DNA of 64,000 bases from CAVOAK01 sp963664465 (GTDB taxonomy: Bacteria; Pseudomonadota; Alphaproteobacteria; UBA8366; CAVOAK01): NCBI GenBank assembly GCA_963664465.2, contig CAXXSU010000004.1:1-64000 (forward strand), written 5' to 3'. Made by a program: the position numbers and the translations under genes. The notes below the pieces were generated by a model. It was given only the letters and a program-made list of their open reading frames with translations. It did no database searches and was not told where the DNA came from. How positions within the stretch are numbered: the stretch's first letter is position 1; each line of letters begins with the position of its first letter. Shown here in pieces: positions 62,939-64,000 of the stretch.

Positions 62939-63652
62939 CTACGCCGGAGCGGGTCTTCGTCGTAGATCATCAATCAGGCTCAAGATTTTCTGGAACAAGC
63001 TTCTTGGGACTGCAACCTCGGCCAATTGAAATGTGACGTACCGGCCATGGCTGACAACTTTCGCACCGATCTTGACCAGCTTCTCCCTCAGCGTCGTCAG
63101 CGACCATTGCTCCACGGCATCGGGCAACGCCAGGGTACGCATGAAGTTGCCGAGGTTATAGGCGAGTGCATGCAGCTGGAGCCGGACGGCATTGTTGCGT
63201 AACGAACGGCATGACAGCCGCGTCCACTTGATGGCGTTCTTGCCTTCCTTGATCCATTGCTCGGCAGTGCCGCGCTGATTGTAGAACGCAACAACCCGCT
63301 CGACAGGACGGCTCAGGTTGGTGACGCTTGAGCGGTGAAACCGATCAAGGCCGACGCGGGGATACAGTTCCCCTGAGTGCCACTCCACCTTGGCGACGAC
63401 CCGGCGGGGCTCCGTCCAGCTACCGGCCCGATAGCTGAAGTTCGCGTAATACCGACGAACTTCCTTCGGCGGCCGACCGACGGGGCGCTTGAGCAGGTGC
63501 GCGATGCTGTCGTGCAGCACCTTGTTGGCCGGAAGCCGGATGGCGTACTTGAAGCCTTCCGCTTCCAGAAACTCATAAACCTCGGGCGAGGCGAAGGCGG
63601 CGTCACCACGGAAATAACGCCGGAGTGTCTTGTTCCGGTATCGAGCGACCAC
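62939..63652 (-). CDS. IS1380-family transposase, N-terminally truncated
   Basis: 237 residues covering the C-terminal half of an IS1380-type transposase (usually about 450). Key text is RRYFRGDAAFASPEVYEFLE with the second catalytic Asp, FYNQRGTAEQWIKEGKNAIK with the Glu, and the ending LFQKILSLIDDLR. Similarity continues a few codons past the ATG to about 63672 (PLDPVVARY) and then stops, so the gene and the element are broken on their 5' side. Confidence 0.85.
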   Translation of the reverse strand: MVARYRNKTLRRYFRGDAAFASPEVYEFLEAEGFKYAIRLPANKVLHDSIAHLLKRPVGRPPKEVRRYYANFSYRAGSWTEPRRVVAKVEWHSGELYPRVGLDRFHRSSVTNLSRPVERVVAFYNQRGTAEQWIKEGKNAIKWTRLSCRSLRNNAVRLQLHALAYNLGNFMRTLALPDAVEQWSLTTLREKLVKIGAKVVSHGRYVTFQLAEVAVPRSLFQKILSLIDDLRRRPAPA

Positions 63653-63687
63653 CGGGTCCAGGGGCGCACTCCAAATTTTGCTCCGCC

Positions 63688-63843
63688 GTTGACAGTCTGA
63701 GCGTCATAGACTATCGCGAGCGGTGGGGGCTCCCAGCCGACTACCCGATGGTGTCACCGAACTACGCTGCCCAGCGAAGCGAGTTGGCCAAGAAGATCGG
63801 GTTGGGGAGGAAGCCGAGGAAGCGGGGACGGAAGAAGGGGTGA
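63688..63843 (+). pseudogene. MucR/Ros regulator, C-terminal remnant
   Basis: About 50 codons encode VIDYRERWGLPADYPMVSPN followed by YAAQRSELAKKIGLGRKPRK, the conserved end of MucR-type regulators, with a strongly basic terminus. The zinc-finger cysteine and histidines and the N-terminal half are missing, and the remnant begins where the broken IS1380 sequence ends. It resembles the intact homologue at 9323 but is not identical, so it is a separate copy. Confidence 0.7.
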
Positions 63844-63948
63844 CGGCTGTGTCTACTTCGACTCCAACGTCGCCGAGAAAGAAGGCAAGCGCCTGCGCAG
63901 GCCGGGGAGGGTCGAGGCGTGAGGGAACGTGAAGAATGAGAATCGATA

Positions 63949-64000
63949 ATGACCGAACGATCTCAAGAAAACAGTGAGGTCCAAGAACGTTTGCTCGACC
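63949..64000 (+). CDS. Possible start of a further gene, cut by the window edge
   Basis: An open frame MTERSQENSEVQERLLD runs off the window. Only 17 residues are visible and no family can be named. The preceding 100 bp show no other gene. Confidence 0.25.
   Translation, partial: MTERSQENSEVQERLLD

Overview
The window looks like chromosome of a free-living, flagellated alphaproteobacterium, perhaps Rhodospirillales-like. The taxonomic call is an inference. It rests on the housekeeping gene orders (rpiB-glyA-nrdR-ribD-ribE-ribBA-ribH-nusB-thiL; rpoZ-rsh-DUF2062-pdxJ-acpS-lepB-rnc-era-recO-parC; dapA-smpB), a MucR/Ros-type regulator, a Mg-type HemB, and a RibBA whose GTP cyclohydrolase II half has lost its zinc ligands. 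Coding density is high. No rRNA, intact tRNA or CRISPR array was seen.

Layout. 1-8.9 kb: a leftward block with a partial MFS transporter, two FliL-like membrane proteins, thiL, nusB, the riboflavin genes, nrdR, glyA and rpiB. 9.1-13.1 kb: a mucR-like regulator, then a tandem IS1182-like insertion that splits a small DUF6898-like gene and is flanked by CTAG duplications. 13.3-21 kb: glutaryl-CoA dehydrogenase, DMT exporter, hemB, YheT-type hydrolase, GNAT, ornithine/lysine decarboxylase and ACT-containing threonine dehydratase. 21.06-22.09 kb: a complete IS1595-family element. 22.2-29.5 kb: motA with two consecutive motB genes, a protein leucyltransferase and a 2-oxoacid-type TRAP transporter. 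29.5-40.2 kb: leftward bioY, parC, recO, era, rnc, lepB, acpS, pdxJ, DUF2062, rsh, rpoZ. 40.5-44.5 kb: NYN nuclease and family-5 uracil-DNA glycosylase, then a complete IS5-family element inserted exactly at the smpB stop codon, then smpB and dapA. 44.6-57.0 kb: lytic transglycosylase, hydrolase, second threonine dehydratase, bactofilin/M23 peptidase pair, two decayed ion transporters side by side, three glutathione transferases and small membrane/YCII proteins.

57.09 kb to the right end looks like one side of a genomic island. It opens with a 23-bp copy of a tRNA-Ser 3' end that has no tRNA body. It then carries a type III restriction gene (res) and a methyltransferase gene (mod) whose 5' end is replaced by an IS110 fragment, a mosaic of at least three transposase remnants, a small periplasmic Cache-domain protein, a truncated IS1380-family transposase and the tail of a second mucR.

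Functionally, the conserved blocks cover flavin, thiamine, PLP and one-carbon metabolism plus ribosome, RNA and stringent-response housekeeping. The accessory interest lies in recent IS activity (two insertions with clean target duplications), gene decay and the island edge. I found no system I can defend as wholly undescribed. The best leads are the tRNA-Ser-anchored island with a restriction gene whose methyltransferase is damaged, the IS-split DUF6898 gene, and the motA-motB-motB arrangement.
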